Shown: positions 10,455 to 23,186, counted from the first letter of the stretch. The stretch is DNA of 64,000 nt from Chamaecrista fasciculata (GCA_003254925.1 QANZ01005174.1:130794-194793), one strand, 5' to 3'. The notes: generated by a model not told the origin, from the letters alone. Translations and numbers: made by a program.

Positions 10455-11090
10455 TAGGGATGGCAATTTATATCCTAAGTTAGGATATCCGTCCATATCC
10501 GTCCGAAATAATATCCGATATCCGTCGGATATCGAATATCGGATAGGATACGGATAGTGAAAATTAATTTTTTTTCGGATATTGGTCGGATACGGATATT
10601 GTCCTCGGATACCCTATATCCGTCCGAAATGAACGGATATTTAGGGTATCCGATATCCGATACCCTATTACTTATTTAATTTTTATATTTTACATCTAAT
10701 TTAATATTTTATATAAAAATATTTAAATTTAATTAATTAGATTTATATATATTTTTTATATAATCATTTTTAGTTATTCTATATTTCATGTTTTATTTTA
10801 AAAAAATAAATTTTAAATGTAAATAAATAATAATTTTATTTAATTATATTAGTTGACGGATAATGGATATCGGATACCCAGTATATCCGATTTATAAAAT
10901 AGGATATCCTATCCTATACCCATATTTTTTCGGATATTTCGGGTATCCGTTGGATACCGGATATCGGATAGGGTGCGGATACGGATGTTAATTTATCGGA
11001 TACGGATAGGATACGGATATTGGATAGGATAAACGGATACGGATACGGATAGTGGAAAAAACACGGATATCCTATCCGTTGCCATCCCTA
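10455..11090. mobile_element. GGATA-rich hAT-like element, copy 2
   Basis: A 636-bp element with good terminal inverted repeats: TAGGGATGGCAA at the left and TTGCCATCCCTA at the right. As in copy 1, both ends are long runs of GGATA, CGGATA and TATCC words and the core is AT-rich. The flanking octamers CCAGCATC and TCATCATC agree at 6 of 8 positions, a worn duplication at best. No coding capacity. Confidence 0.75.
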
Positions 11091-12822
11091 TCATCATCCT
11101 ATGTTTATCATTATATAGTGTTTTGTTTGTTGCCATGTGTTAGAGGTCATCGTTTTTTCAATGTATTGTTTTATGATATTATTAAAAAAGAAAAAAAAAA
11201 ACTAAAAATGTCCCTTTTTTTTCCCACGCACTTACCCAATATTCCGTTTCGCTTTTATTTTTATTGTGAGCCCCACAATTGGTGATGGACTGATGGATGG
11301 TAGGTCCGCGTAGCTATAAAATCAAAAGGAGTTATAATACACACTCCAACTTTATTATCTTTAAATTATTTAATTAAGCCTATTTAATAGTTTTCCAGTG
11401 TTGGAAAATGACACAACTAAATTAATAAGTGATTTTCAGGCTCAAAAAAATTAATAAGTGATTTCTTCTAATGCATCTAAAGTCTAGACTACTAATTAGC
11501 ATAAATCAAATGGCATACACACATACCTACTGTATGCATGGAAAGGAATTTTGACGTTACACATAGTTTTACATCTTTTTTTTTTTTTGAACAAAACATA
11601 GTTTTACATCTATTACAACAAAGATAACATGTATTCATCAAAATGTCAAAATAGTCATGCCATTCGAATTAATTAACAACCCATTAAGAAAATCTGAGTT
11701 TTTATAACAGTACTGGTTATTAGTTAAAATTATTATCATGTTTTAAAATTTAAAAAAACATATAAAAATGACAACTTTAGAAAAACGTACAAATTCATAA
11801 TTTTAATTATTGTTTTTCTAGTTTTTTTGAATTTTACAAACATAATACAATCCTTGATTATAATTTCTACAATTCTGGATAGTAAAATTCGTAAAAGTTT
11901 AGTAACAATTATTAACTTTTTTCTTTTGTAAAATTACGGGGAGTAATTAAATTAGAAGAAGCCGAGTAAATTTAAAAAAAAAAAAAATTAGAAGATCACC
12001 GACCTTGTGAGTTGTGAATGCAGATTGCAGAGGTTGTTTTGGAAGTTTCAACATTGAACCTTAACTTGTCGGCGGGTATCGCGCTTCCTTATAATCTTCA
12101 CTCAAACAAACTGTTTTTTTCTTTTAAAAGAAAAATCATATTCTTCTATGTTTTAAAATCCTATCATTTCTGCATCCTGATTCCACATAGTAATGAAACA
12201 TGATGGCTTTTATTTTTTTTTTTATAAATAAGGATAATGATATGCAAATAAGCTATTCTCGATTAATCATAAATGTACACTGGTATTGCCCTGCATTTTC
12301 AGAAGCTCAACTTCAACAAAAACAAAAAAGAAATCAGTATTTGGATATTCTAAAGGGTAAGTCTATAATGCAAAGTTTGATTCTTGACATGAGATGCAAT
12401 GGGTCATGAGTCAATAAAATAATGACAAGTGGTAAAGTTAGTTGTATATAAGTAGTGGTGTGACTTCATACACAGTTGTGATTGGTTAAAAAATTTATTA
12501 TTTTTTTTTTTATTTTTCAGCATTAAATTACATCAATGACTATAATTATACTACATTAACATTTGCTTTCCATGTCAAAAATTAAACTTTGCATCTTGAA
12601 CTCTATGCTAAATTCAATATAGGAATAGAATAAGGGAAATCACTGGATTTATTTTCAAACGTCCGCGTCAATGGCAGTTACAGAACTCATCATTTTGATA
12701 ATTTTCCAATAATATAATAATGTTTGGGTTCAAATGAATTGGGACTAGTTTAATAAATTTGTCTACAAAAAGAATTCCTTTTTACCTTAATTTAACTTTT
12801 CATGGAATGAATCATAGTGTCA
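11091..12822. other. Gene-free AT-rich spacer
   Basis: Homopolymer runs (T at ~11577, A at ~11976) and no coding or structural signal that I can support. Short open frames at 12018-12409 show no family pattern. Confidence 0.5.
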
Positions 12823-12831
12823 TTATTATTA

Positions 12832-13062
12832 GGGTAAATTACACAAAAAGGCCGTGTAGTTTGACCCATTTTCAGATTGGGTCCTTGTGGTTTAAAAAGT
12901 GTCAAATTGGGGGCATATGGTTTCTTCGGTTAGATAGGGTCCTCGGTTAGATATGTGCTTTCTAACCGAGGAAACCACATGCCCCCAATTTGACACATTT
13001 TAAACCACAAGGACCCTATCTAAAAATGGGTCAAACCACACGGCCTTCTGTGTAATTTACCC
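12832..13062. mobile_element. Foldback MITE, GGGTAAATTACAC family, TSD TTATTATTA
   Basis: Perfect 9-bp duplications (12823-12831 and 13063-13071) bound a 231-bp near-perfect hairpin. The arms carry GTAGTTTGACCCATTTTCAG and CAAATTGGGGGCAT and their complements, with almost no loop. It shares ends with the 50221-51353 element, so it is a short deletion derivative of that gene-carrying family. Confidence 0.88.
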
Positions 13063-13071
13063 TTATTATTA

Positions 13072-13868
13072 TTATCATTTTGGTCAAAAGGGTGTCATTA
13101 TTTGAAAAATGGATTAAGCTGGTGATCTTTTAACTTTCCCTTGTTTTGTTCTGGGAATTGAAGCCTGGATTCGCCAAAACAAGACGTTTTGAGATGTCCA
13201 GTCCGGCTTAGAGTATGGGATTGGGCTCATTTGTTTTACCAAAAACAGACAAGTAAATCAAGATTCACCCAATTGAACCCCTCCTTCCTTCTTTCTATTT
13301 TCTTTTACTTCTTTTCTTTGTTTATTTTTACTTGTTTATAAGAGAATCTCTCCTTTCCTTTCTTTTGCGGAGAGGCTCTTCTCTCAAAGTAATATGATAT
13401 GTTTTGACTATGAAATCTTCTTTTTAATATTTCCTATTCATAACCCAAACTCCATTTCGAAAATAAAATGATGGTGAAAATCTAATTCTCGAATAGAATT
13501 GTAAGATCTGACAAAATCATTGAAGATCATCAAAGTAAGTGTAGAATCAGAAGTAGAATCATTGTCAATTTGTCTTTACATTGTTATTTTGAAAGATAAG
13601 ATTATACTAACTATTTCATCACATAGTGTGTAGAATCATTGTTATTTTGTCTACTATATATCCTTCTCTTCCTTCCCTTCTATGTTATTTAGGGCTAAAT
13701 TTTTCATTTGCTTTTCTACCAAAGTGTAGACCTTAAGATTGGGATTCACTGGGAGCGGTCTTCATGACTCTGTCTCCTCCAACTTCTACACTAGGATTGA
13801 CTTTGTATTTTTCTTGTATTTACATATGAATGAGGAATGTGATTTGAAACCCCCCCCCCACCCTCCCC
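13072..13868. other. Spacer ending at an assembly gap
   Basis: No gene recognised. The sequence turns C-rich immediately before the gap at 13869. Confidence 0.5.
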
Positions 13869-13908
13869 NNNNNNNNNNNNNNNNNNNNNNNNNNNNNNNN
13901 NNNNNNNN
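13869..13908. other. Assembly gap of 40 N
   Basis: Forty N bases lie between a poly-C run and a poly-A run. The true length is unknown. Confidence 0.98.
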
Positions 13909-14489
13909 AAAAAAAAAAAAAATAAACATGTTTGGTTAATTGCGGTTGATCAGTGGCCACTTTCAAATGAGTTAACCCAACATTTCTTTCCGTCACCTCC
14001 TTAACACATAGGGAAAATCATATATATACATACACACATATATATATCTATATATATATCTCTGTGTGTGTAATATTTTATTTTGCTATTCTCATTAGAC
14101 AAGATAAATTAAGTATATGTTATATATATTTTTTTTTTCATATAAGTATGTGGTATTTATATTTTAAGGAGAAAGTTAGACATGATACAACACAAGTGAT
14201 ATATAAACACACATAAATGAAATAATATACAAACAATGGAAAGTGAGAAGACCCAAGGAAGCTTAAGTTTATTTCTTTTCTTTTGGCCAGAGCATAGGCG
14301 ATGAAAATGACAAAATATCAAAATTCACATTCGAGTTGCAACGCAAAGTAATAAAAATTGCGCAATGCACAAACAAATATGGATGGGTGGATGTGAGTGG
14401 TATGATGTTAGAATAGTGAACATGTCTAACACTAAGACAATCATGAATGGATGGGCCAGAAAGAAAGAAGGCTAAGCTATATATATGCT
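13909..14489. other. Spacer and 3' flank of the Cys-rich membrane protein gene
   Basis: It contains a (TA)n and (TG)n microsatellite at ~14025-14070, then the presumed 3' UTR of the minus-strand gene. No other gene seen. Confidence 0.5.
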
Positions 14490-17305
14490 CTATTTAGGTT
14501 TTGGGTTGGCAGAAGATTGAGGAGATTCTGGAAGTATTGATGTTGTTGTTTGTGGTGCTGATGATGTAGGCTCTGGCAATGGCTGAGTAGGGTAATGAGG
14601 AGGATAAGGAGCAGAAGCAGCAGGATCATAAGGGGGAGGAGGAGGAGGGTACCCCACAGTAGGATATCCAGGAGGGGGTGGTGGATAGTAGGGCATTCCA
14701 TTTGGTTGTGGGGGATACCCTACAGCTGGAGGTATTGGTTGATCCATTCGAGACATCTGCTGAATAGGTGGCACCATCATCACTGGTTGAGGCCCAAACT
14801 TTCCATCCCTCTTGTCCATTTCAATCTTGTGTTGAGTCTGCAAAATTCAATTTCACTCATTCTCAATCCTACCTATTATTATCTATTTTAATCTAAATCC
14901 TCTTAATTTGATCTTTTGAATTTCTCTGTAATTCATTACAGAGAGAGATAGGAGTGTATAAAAAAAAAACCATTTTACTTCAATTAAACTTGAGTGAAAC
15001 CATACATTACACTCCCATTTATCTTTGAATGAAGAAAAATTGACAGGGGTCAATTATAGTAAATCCAATTTTTATGTATATACTATAACATTATTATTTC
15101 CTCTGTGTTATAACACACACACACACACACTTACCAGCATGCATGCACAAACCCTACAAGATAACGTCAAACATAAAGGAACTTGTTAGCACAATGTCTT
15201 CCATCCTATATATATCTTACAACAAACTAAATCAAAAGTGAAAGAGCATAAAGAGTACTTACGTGCAATATACCATATCAGCTATCCAATTAAGTATATG
15301 AGCTAACTCATTCAATTCATCGCTTCCCAAGATACATGCAATTAGTGAAAATATGCATGCAATTTGATTAACGCAAAACATGAAACCCTACACACATGGA
15401 AATTGAATAGTCGGTTAACAGAATATGGTGGGAATGGGATGAATAAGATACATGCTTGCGATTGAGTGGAGAGAGAGAGAGAGAGATAGAGGGAGAGAAA
15501 GTACAATAATGCAATTATCACACTTCGTAGTTTGAATGTTAAATTCATCTTGCAAGAGAAAGCGAGTGGAGGCCACAGAATTCCCAAAGCAACAACAAAC
15601 CTGGAATATGACAAGGATAACATCAAAATTAATAGAAGAGAATTGCCGTTGAAAGTAAATTATAGGTTCAACATTTTAGCAACAAACTCTGATAGCAATT
15701 ACTTCAGAATTCAAGGGTGCCTTAATGACCAAATCACTCAGTACCGCAATACAAGTCATCAAGGCCATCATAATATCTTCAATTCTCGTGTTAGAGAAAA
15801 ATAAGAAATCAAAGGCCATAAAGGGTGGAAGCTCAACTGGCTAGGAAGCCTACCTTTCTTGAAATATTTCAATTTTTAAACCACATTATTGACTTGGGTG
15901 ACTATAAAAAATAGTTGAGGTTACCATATTACAGAAAAAAATTCCATGACAAATTCTATGTATCCTAATATATTGAGAATTAAAATGATAACCACAAAAG
16001 AAAGCATAATATAATATACCTCGCACCAAAGGCATAGTTCAGGACAATTATCTTCTAAGCACCTACCACTACAGGGCATGTAACCAGCACAGCAAGTGTA
16101 TCTGGGATAAACAAGACGAAACCATATCACACTTACATGCCATTTTAGGTTTCAAAAAGCTTGAATGAACTGAAACATGACTAATTACCTTGACATATCA
16201 TTATAAAGAGCTCGTTTTCGGAGCCCGTATGATGCACATGGCGCACTACAGTAGAAAATACATGAAAAGAATTACATTTTGCACATATACCTTCAATCCA
16301 AGTCCATTGAAATTGTGATCTAGATAGAAAGGTGGGTAGTACACATCCAATCAAGAGTCAAATAAGTAAAGACAAACAAATAAGAGATCGAACAATTGGA
16401 CACAAAGGATGAGCGATTCTATAGAAAGTTTGGAAACAATATCTAAAGTGATCCATAGATAAACTCAAACCCCCATGCACATAAACATTTACTCTTCTTT
16501 TGTGGGCCATAATAACAAAAAGTAAGTAATAGAATTTATGCTCAAAGTATGCAAACAGAACCTACTATAATACAATCCAATAGATGAAATTAAAAAACCA
16601 AACCCACTCAAATTCTTTTGCTTAAGGATAAGTCCTTATCTATCAATATGTGCAATATCTCTCTTTGAAAGAAAGTTATTATATGAACATAAACCTAGCA
16701 GTGTCATGTGGTGGCTATTGAAAGGCAGCTTAAATAAAATCCTTTCATTACTATGTAGATTGATATTTATGTATGTGTATATATATAATTCTTCACATGT
16801 CCTGCAGAACATTAAGGAGGGTCCCATTGGAAGTATATTAGATACAATGCCTTAATCATTTGTGACATGTATCCGTTGTGTTTGTGGCTAAAGATTGAGA
16901 CTAATCTCCATTTCCACAAATTGATGCATCTTTTAATTTAGAAGTCTATGTCTAAAAAATCTAACAAGTATAATGAAATTAGCACAAGAGCACTAAAAAT
17001 GCTAAAAACACTTACCAAATGGCTGCGTAGCAGCAAACTGCACGTAATTAAATTAACCCACAATCAGTTATGAGAAATATAAGAGAAAACAAACACAGAG
17101 AGAATGTAAAATGTAAATGCATACAAGCGCAATCCACTTTGAGGGTATCCAAGAGGTCGACATGCCATACATTGCTGAAGGCCTGGCGACTATACATCTT
17201 CTCGACTGCCATTTCCATCGCCATGGCTATGTTGGAATGCCCTGATCGAACTCCAAAACTCCCACACAAAACAACAACGTATCCTTCAATCTTAATTTCG
17301 TACAC
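14490..17305 (-). CDS. Cys-rich membrane protein with proline-rich tail, 8 coding exons
   Basis: Exons, in minus-strand order: 17305-17125, 17037-17016, 16245-16189, 16101-16020, 15600-15505, 15387-15263, 15153-15135, 14837-14490. All seven introns have GT..AG borders and the phases agree, giving ~309 residues. Conserved blocks include FGVRSGHSN, RKRALYNDMSRYTCCAGYMP, SGRC, FGNSVASTRFLLQDEFNIQT, CDNCIIGFMFC and CMLTQHKIEMDKRDG. The DNCIIGFMF...IFSLIACI part is hydrophobic and probably membrane-spanning. The last exon gives a Pro/Tyr/Gly tail (PPPPPGYP, YPPPPPPYD). I recognise this as a conserved plant Cys-rich membrane family but cannot name a function. The 5' end is unsure: no ATG opens the first exon in frame and an upstream exon may be missing. 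Confidence 0.75.
15135..15153 (-). other. 19-bp microexon of the Cys-rich membrane protein gene
   Basis: It is flanked by CTTGTAG and GTAAGT. Only when it is included do the phases of exons 15263-15387 (ends in phase 2) and 14490-14837 (phase 0) join, restoring the family motif CTVCACM-TQHKIEMDKRDG. Confidence 0.8.
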
Positions 17306-17757
17306 AAATCGGTTATGGTAGTCTATATACGTGACGAAAGCTTCGCGTTACCGCCATCGAAAAACAAGGGGGTAATATCGAATTGCCTAAATCGGTTCTC
17401 ATTTCTATTTTCTAATTTTATCGTAAAACTAGATTATGACCTGTCTCTACATGGCTATTGTTTTTAATGTTTAACACTTTAACTTGCTACAAAACTGACT
17501 TAGACCAAAGTAAATAAAAAATAATATATTATAAAAACAAATAAAAATATCAAGGTCAAAGTGTAAATTTGGTATTTTATCTTTTACTCAATTCCCAATT
17601 TGGTCCTGTATATTTTTTTTTTGCACTTTTGGTCCCATATCTTTGCAAAAGGTCCCAATTTAGTCCCATTATTTTTTGGTCAGGTTGTATAATGATTGGC
17701 TTACAGGTAACCTTAAAGGTACTGTGGAATATGTGGAGTTTTTTGGCCTTCAGTGGA
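17306..17757. other. Promoter-side spacer and LINE debris
   Basis: The presumed 5' region of the Cys-rich gene comes first. It is followed by 'ATTTGGTCC' and 'TTTTGGTCCC' phrases (17590-17670) like the arms of foldback elements. The last ~70 bases may be LINE coding debris that continues after the solo LTR. Confidence 0.4.
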
Positions 17758-17762
17758 GAATT

Positions 17763-19676
17763 TGTTGGGAAATCACAGGTCAAAGCGCACAGCGGAAGCG
17801 AAAAATAATAATTAAAAATTAAACCTTAAATGGGGCAGTGCTTGTGATTTCCTACAAGATCCGATAGTTGAATTTAAACCGGTAAAGGAAGAAGTATACC
17901 TCAAGTGTTTCAATTGGTCCGGTTGAATGGTGCGATTCCGAGAAGTCCACTCCAAGCGTCCTTCCTCTGCCGGTAATCCACACGAACAGTTTGCTGACAC
18001 CAAAGTGTTAGCCTTCAGTTCTTTTCTCCAAAAGAACTCGGGACTCCAATCTACGGTTCTTGGTGACCAAGAACAATTCTTGAACCAAGAAAGATAGGTG
18101 GCGCAAGAACACAAGAACTCTTCTTGTTTTCTCTCACAAAACCCTAGTTGTGGGTGCAAGTCGAATTCTCTCTCTCTCTTGGAGAAGTTCGACTTTCTCT
18201 CTCTAGGATTAGGGTTTCGAATTTTGTCTCACAAAATAGGTGAAAATCGAATTTTCTCCTCTTGTGTGAACTAGCATGCCAAAGTCGACTTGGCCCCCTC
18301 TTTTATAGAGTTTGGGGAGTTTGATAATTATAATTAGGGATTCCCTAAATTAATGGATTATCAAATTATAAAATTATGAGATTACAATAATATCACAATT
18401 TTAGGACTTGAATTCTTAATTAAAATATTAACTTAATATCTTAATTGAATTCAAAATGCAATCTTTGAGAATCAAATGGAAGATCAAATCTTCCCTTGGA
18501 CCCACAATGCCATGCGCCATCTCCCCTTATTTTCTTAGAATTTAATAAATCAAAATAACAATCCTAACTCTTAGAAAGTTATAACCAACTTATTATCTTC
18601 CAACAATATTGAATTAAAATATTACTCTAATATTAGGGAATAATCGTGTCACTGGAGTGACTCACGAATTAACCCTAATTCGTGTCCCTTAAGCGGTGTC
18701 TAGATTATAATATTAGGGAGACGTTTGCAATTATTGAATTAACTTTATGTCCCAGACATTCAGCTATGTCTTAAATCGTGTCACTGGAGTGACTCACGAA
18801 TTAACCCTAATTCGTGTCCCTTAAGCGGTGTCTAGATCCTGCTCATGTGTGACCCAGCAGGCCCCACATGAAGTTGGCAGCAAGTCATCTCCATAACTCA
18901 CAAGTCGAGAGCGGACTCTAGCAAGCCATCACGACTACCCAAAACACGTGAGTTATCGTTTTATCAAAACCGATTTAACCTTAGTACAACCTTGTCATAG
19001 ACCCTATTGTCACACGATATCTTGGTTCTGGATAAGGCACAGGAAAGTCATCCTTAATCCAAACCTCAACTTTCTCGATTTCCTGAGTTAGTCCCATTTT
19101 CCTGAGTGGCCACTCTTTCCTTGGACAGACTCATCGAGGGCGCCAGTTAGGTATCTCTCATCTCTATGAGGGACAAAATTCCATCTTGGTCAACCAAATT
19201 CCTCAGCACTGTAATCAACCAAACCCGTACCTAGCCTGTATGGCTACCCTGCTACGGGCAACGTTGGACTAGGCCAAAATTCGACAACTACAATGCCGGA
19301 ATAGTCAAGACCTCAAGTTTAAGGTATCGTGACAGGTGTACAGGAGAGGCTAGCTAATGACTAAACCCATGCAGTACTCTCCGGGTCGGTCCAGCAACTT
19401 GTAACCCTTACATAATTGCACCACGACTCTCGTAAAGCATCTAGTGCATGTATCTCTATACACCGAGGTCATGCTGGTCTTGGTTCATTCTCGCTCCCAC
19501 GAGAACAATCGACCAGGGACATATTTAGATTAATTATCTTATAATTAATCAAGGACGCTATCATAGTAAACATGCTAATAATATGATAACAACATAATTT
19601 ATTAACTATAAATTAATCAAACATATGTTCAAAACATATATATAAAATGATTGGCCCTATGGCACAATCTCCAACA
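17763..19676 (-). mobile_element. Large solo LTR (1.9 kb), TSD GAATT
   Basis: The ends are TGTTGGGAAAT and AATCTCCAACA (TGTTGG..CCAACA), and a perfect 5-bp duplication GAATT lies on both sides (17758-17762 and 19677-19681). It is 1914 bp with no internal domain, so it is a solo LTR. The minus orientation is chosen because plant LTRs beginning TGTTGGAGATTGTGCC are familiar to me; this is moderate evidence. A 64-bp segment (AATCGTGTCACTGGAGTGAC...) is duplicated at 18642 and 18774, 132 bp apart. Confidence 0.82.
18642..18838. repeat. Direct duplication (132-bp spacing) inside the solo LTR
   Basis: About 64 bases starting AATCGTGTCACTGG recur without visible change at 18642 and 18774. The lack of divergence suggests a recent duplication or gene-conversion event. 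Confidence 0.85.
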
Positions 19677-19681
19677 GAATT

Positions 19682-20328
19682 ATCTTTGGCTACACGCTAG
19701 CTGTGGATTCTATGGGTTAAAAGACTTTCTGATTTTCATGATGGTTTGTCTCTTACTTCAAATAGATTGTTTCATATCATCCTTTTCCATCTCAAGGACC
19801 ATATGTAATATGTTCCTTCAAATAGGTTGGGTGGACAACATAGAAGAGAGGAAATTTTAGTCAAATGGAGGTTCCCGGCAAGTGGGTGGTGCAAGTTCAA
19901 TGTTGACAGGTCAGTCCTTGCTAATGGAAGTGCCGCTTGTGGTGGGATGTTCGATCACTCATGCGGAGCTTATGGGTATTCTAATGGCACTGGAGATTGC
20001 TAGAGATCTTGGTAAGAAGAAGGTTGTGGTGGAGTCTGATTCTGAGATTGCCGTCAGGCTAGCATCATTAGGTTGTAGTCCATCTCATTTATTTGCTAGT
20101 ATTGTGAATCATATAAAGAAGCTTCTCTTGTTGACGAATTGGCAAGTTCACATTCAGCATACTTTGCGTGAAGGAAAATCAATGGCAGACTGGCTGGCTC
20201 ACTCTAGGCATGATAACCATAATGGTGTGCGTCTTTTTAATAGTGTTCCTAGAGATTCCTGGGAGAGATGGCTTGCAGATTTGCAAGGTGTAGCCTTCCC
20301 CAGTTTTGTTTCTCCCTTGTTAGTGTGA
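19682..20328 (+). pseudogene. LINE-derived RNase H (RVT_3) fragment, frameshifted
   Basis: One frame around 19865-19960 reads WCKFNVDRSVLANGSAACGG, the start of plant LINE RNase H domains. The rest, in a different frame, reads THAELMGILMALEIARDLG, VVVESDSEIAVRL and HTLREGKSMADWLA. These supply the catalytic-type Asp, Glu and Asp positions of the fold. The frame change between the two parts makes it a pseudogene. The 1.9-kb solo LTR sits at its left edge and may have inserted into the same LINE copy. Confidence 0.75.
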
Positions 20329-20436
20329 GCTATCTTATTTCTACCCAAAAAAAATTATTACTTTTGTGTACTCTGCCTTTATCTGTAGTATTTTCTAATG
20401 TAGTTCATTTTTAATCCACTTAGAACATAAACAAAT

Positions 20437-21062
20437 GATAAAAGACCCTTTCGTGCCCCTAACGTTTGAGGTCAATTTCAGTTATGCCCCTAATATTTGT
20501 TTTGTGTCAGTTATGTTCTCAATGTGAAACTCGGTGTCAATTATACCCTAACTTCAACTTTTTTAAACTTAAGTCCTATTTTGGTTCATCAAGTTTGTTG
20601 AAAGTTCCGTTTTGGACCCTCAAGTCTCTGGCGAACTTTCCGGCGAGATATACGGCGGCCCCGACAACTACAAAAACACCTAATCCAAGGTTTTTTGACT
20701 TCCTGAGTTCAATGACGGCCTTCATTTTGCGAAAAAATGACTGGCAAGCCGTCGAAAAATTACGCAATTGCCGAAAATCATATTTTCGGTCATTTGTTCG
20801 CAAAATGAAGGCCGCCATTAAACTCAGGAGGTCAAAACACCTTCAATTAAGAGTTTTTGTAGTCGTCGAGGCCGCCGTGTATCTCGTCAGAAAGTTTGTC
20901 GGAAACTTGAGGGACCAAAATGAAACTTTGAGCAAATTTGAGCGACCAAAATAGGACTTTGGCCCAAAAAAAAATTGAGGTTAGGATAATTGACAGCAAA
21001 ATCAACGTTAGGGGCATAACTGAAACTGACCCCAAACATTAGGGCACGAAATGGTTTTTGCC
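20437..21062. mobile_element. Foldback element, GGCAAAAGACC family copy 1, TSD TAAACAAAT
   Basis: Perfect 9-bp duplications (20428-20436 and 21063-21071) flank 626 bp. The arms carry AAAGACCCTTTCGTGCCCCT and its complement, then TTCAGTTATGCCCCTAA. An inner palindrome (20580-20960) is more GC-rich, with GACGGCCTTCATTTTGCGAA and its complement. Open frames inside are by-products of the palindrome. The family recurs at 59711-60269. Confidence 0.85.
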
Positions 21063-21071
21063 TAAACAAAT

Positions 21072-21694
21072 GATATTAAATAGGATTTAAAAGTAAATTT
21101 GAGACCAAAAAATAAAATAATTAAATGAAGAAAAATGATTTAACATCGACTTTCAAATTTGGTTGACTTTATTTACTAACCAAATAACTTGCGTAAAAAA
21201 ACATTCGTTAAAATGACCCATAATTTTAAACTTATCACTTCAAAAATAAATTGATTTTGATTTTTAAAATTCGTTTGTTGACATGAGAAAACCATAAGTG
21301 AGGAGAGAGACGATTTGAAGAACAATTGACTAATTAATCTTTAACATAAAAAAGATAAACCTTGCATAATTGATATAGTTATTGATTTTTAAATATGATA
21401 TATACACTAATTTGATAAATTAAAATGTAAAATAATACATAAAAAAGAAAGACAAAGAAAATACAGATGCAACTATCAAACTAACTAAAGGGCAGCCCAT
21501 AAGTGTTCAAACACCCAATTTCACATTTGACCTCACTAACATGACATCTCACATCCCACCTATTTCATAACTTTTGATAAAAATAAAATTTAAAAAATAT
21601 TGATAAGAATAAATATGGAAAAAATATGCCTTTTAGATTTATCTTTGCTTCCAAAAAGGTCCTACATTAGATTTCTTTTTCTTGCCATTGAAAC
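21072..21694. other. Spacer and 3' region of the CCT gene
   Basis: AT-rich, with no gene or repeat that I can support. Confidence 0.5.
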
Positions 21695-23186
21695 TCAAAA
21701 GCCATAGTATTGAAACTGAGGATCTACTCCATAGCCTTCTTGTTCTTCATGCACTCCTTCAATCTACATGAGAAGTTTCCAAGCATCAAGGTTTTGTTAT
21801 TTTAAGAAAATAATGTAACTTACTCAAAGAATAACGGACCAAAATTATACTTTGGATTATATAATAATACAAAAAATTTTACCCAGAAATCGTCTTCGTC
21901 TCCATCGACGGTAGTGGTAGAACATGGAGGCTTGGGATTGGGAATCTCGGTGGCATCGTCGTTGCGTGCAAATCTGCCACGTATGCGAGGTCTACTGTTG
22001 GCTAGTGTCTTACGGCATGTGTACTAAAATAAACAAACAACATTGAAGGAAGAAAGAATTGAAGTTTTTCAGTTCAACTTCCAAATACATAGACAGCCAA
22101 ATTCAATTTGAAATGAGAGACACAAGTGCTTGAATTTGAAATGAGAGACAAAAGAAATATGACTAAATTCAATAGTTTAGGACTAAATTGAAATATTTTG
22201 TCAACATTTAGAATTAATTTGAATATTTTAAAATATAAAGGACTAAAATGAACATTAATAAATACATTTAAGACCAAAATAACCCTTTAACCTATATATA
22301 CATATCATTGTTTAACTATTGTGAGTAGAAGCTTTCACCTTAATGGTTTTATTGAAGTTCCTTTGGCTTCTCTTGGCCCTGTATTTGGAAATCTTTTCCT
22401 TTCTTTCTTCTGCACTGTAACGCCCTACTTTGGAGATGGCTTCATCGGTGTGAGTTTCTTGAATGTTCTGACATTGACACACAAATTAAACAAGTAGAAG
22501 GGCCAGGTAATTAGAGTATGTATAATACTAATATATATATATATATATAAGTATAAACTATAAAGTGTATATATGAAGGTAGAAACCTGCAAATCTCCAG
22601 TACTGCATACTCTCCTGAGTTGGGGATGTAAGAAAGTGTTGTCTCCATCGGGGGGACATAAGGCCTGGTTTTGACTTTGAGGTTGAAATGTTGGAGTTTC
22701 AATTTCATAGTGAGGAGTATTAAACATATGAGCAGTGTTGGCATCAAAAGAGTGACTGCTAAAACTCCTTTGCATCATCAATTTGCTGATACTGAAAGTG
22801 GAAGTGTCAGGAAGTAAAAGTGATTCCTCATTCTTGACATGGAAAACAGAGGAATCGGGAAAGTGGAAATCAGGAGGATGGAGTGTTTGGGGTTTAGAAT
22901 GGTAAAGGCTGAGACTTTGCAAGTGGGTGCTTGGGGGAGAAAAGGAAAAGAAAGAAGAAGAAAATGGATCCAGAGGGGAAGGAGAAGATGGGGTTTGAGT
23001 TTGAATTTGAGTTTGAGTTTGAGTTTCGTCTTCATGGAGATGGAGATTATGGGTATGTGTGAGTGCTGAGAATGACGAAGAAGAAGAAGAAGAATGGAAA
23101 TGGTAAGGATCAGAGAAAAAGGGAAGGTCTCCGCTTACATTGGACGCCAATTCATAAGCTTCAAAAGCATAGAGATCAGAAGACAT
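21695..23186 (-). CDS. CCT-motif transcriptional regulator (CMF/ASML2-like), 4 exons
   Basis: Exons: 23186-22587, 22467-22339, 22023-21883, 21763-21695. All are in phase with GT..AG borders and give 312 residues. I chose the ATG at 23186 (MSSDLYAFEAYELASN), the usual start of the family. Residues ~216-264 are a complete CCT motif, RYSAEERKEKISKYRAKRSQ through YTCRKTLANSRPRIRGRF-ARND, a basic domain for DNA and NF-Y contacts and nuclear import. No B-box zinc finger is present, so it is a CMF-type rather than CONSTANS-like protein. The N-terminal half is Ser/His/Gln-rich with a QTQTQIQTQT run. The C-terminus is acidic (DGDEDDFW), which may help activation. Related proteins act in sugar response, light and flowering; the exact role is not visible. 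Confidence 0.9.

Noticed and set aside
20466..21069. Open frames on both strands
   Set aside because: They mirror each other because the region is a palindromic transposon; neither resembles a protein family.
22425..22585. Continuation of the CCT protein frame past 22587
   Set aside because: The codons after CAG at 22587 are intron (GTTTCT donor). The CCT motif resumes only after the acceptor at 22468-22469, in the other frame.
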